Positions 5,590-5,629 of a stretch of DNA of 5,629 nt are shown here, in pieces (positions within the stretch are counted from its first letter, which is position 1; each line of letters begins with the position of its first letter). Both the position numbers and the translations under genes were made by a program. The notes beneath the pieces are model-generated. The model was not told the DNA's origin and did no database searches. It saw nothing but the letters and a program-made list of their open reading frames with translations. This stretch comes from Paraktedonobacter sp035294465 (lineage in GTDB: Bacteria; Chloroflexota; Ktedonobacteria; Ktedonobacterales; Ktedonobacteraceae), in assembly GCA_035294465.1 (NCBI GenBank), contig DATGKW010000160.1, positions 1 to 5,629 of the forward strand, read 5' to 3'.

Positions 5590-5629
5590 AAGCGGTCACA
5601 GTGTCCAGAGTATCGCGTTTGTATAGACT

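Overview
The window looks like chromosomal DNA from an aerobic bacterium with mid-range GC content. The gene order sdhC-sdhD-sdhA-sdhB, two small haem-binding anchors with actinobacterial-type features, a NarL-type regulator and the base composition would fit a Chloroflexota (Ktedonobacteria-like) or actinobacterial-type organism. That assignment is inference from style, not from a diagnostic marker.

Positions 1-3422 hold a complete succinate dehydrogenase (respiratory complex II) operon on the minus strand. It is transcribed C (3422-3042), D (3008-2592), A (2572-836), B (806-99), with gaps of 33, 19 and 29 bases and a Shine-Dalgarno motif before every gene. Together the genes encode the flavoprotein, the three-cluster iron-sulfur protein and two membrane anchors. 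The anchors carry four histidines placed as in di-haem enzymes. The operon ends in a striking, perfect 34-bp hairpin (14-84) just after sdhB.

Positions 3423-3847 are a 425-base divergent control region. It holds a long sdh leader, a minus-strand promoter with a consensus TATAAT, and a plus-strand promoter (TCGACA, 17 bp, TATACT) for the next gene. Each promoter is overlapped by an inverted repeat that could be an operator: GAGTATA-N16-TATACTC at the sdh start site, and CTGCCCAG-N5-CTGGGCAG over the other -10.

Positions 3848-4744 (plus strand) encode a class I SAM-dependent methyltransferase of unknown substrate with a near-perfect ribosome binding site. A 93-base gap follows, with its own promoter (TTGACA, 18 bp, GATAAT) enclosed in a split dyad. 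It leads to a NarL/LuxR-type response regulator (4838-5545) that may be translated from a leaderless message. A 15-bp imperfect dyad follows its stop codon.

No mobile-element gene, tRNA, rRNA or CRISPR array is visible. The coding content is ordinary. What deserves a second look is the regulatory architecture, the long terminal hairpin and the haem arrangement of the complex II anchors.
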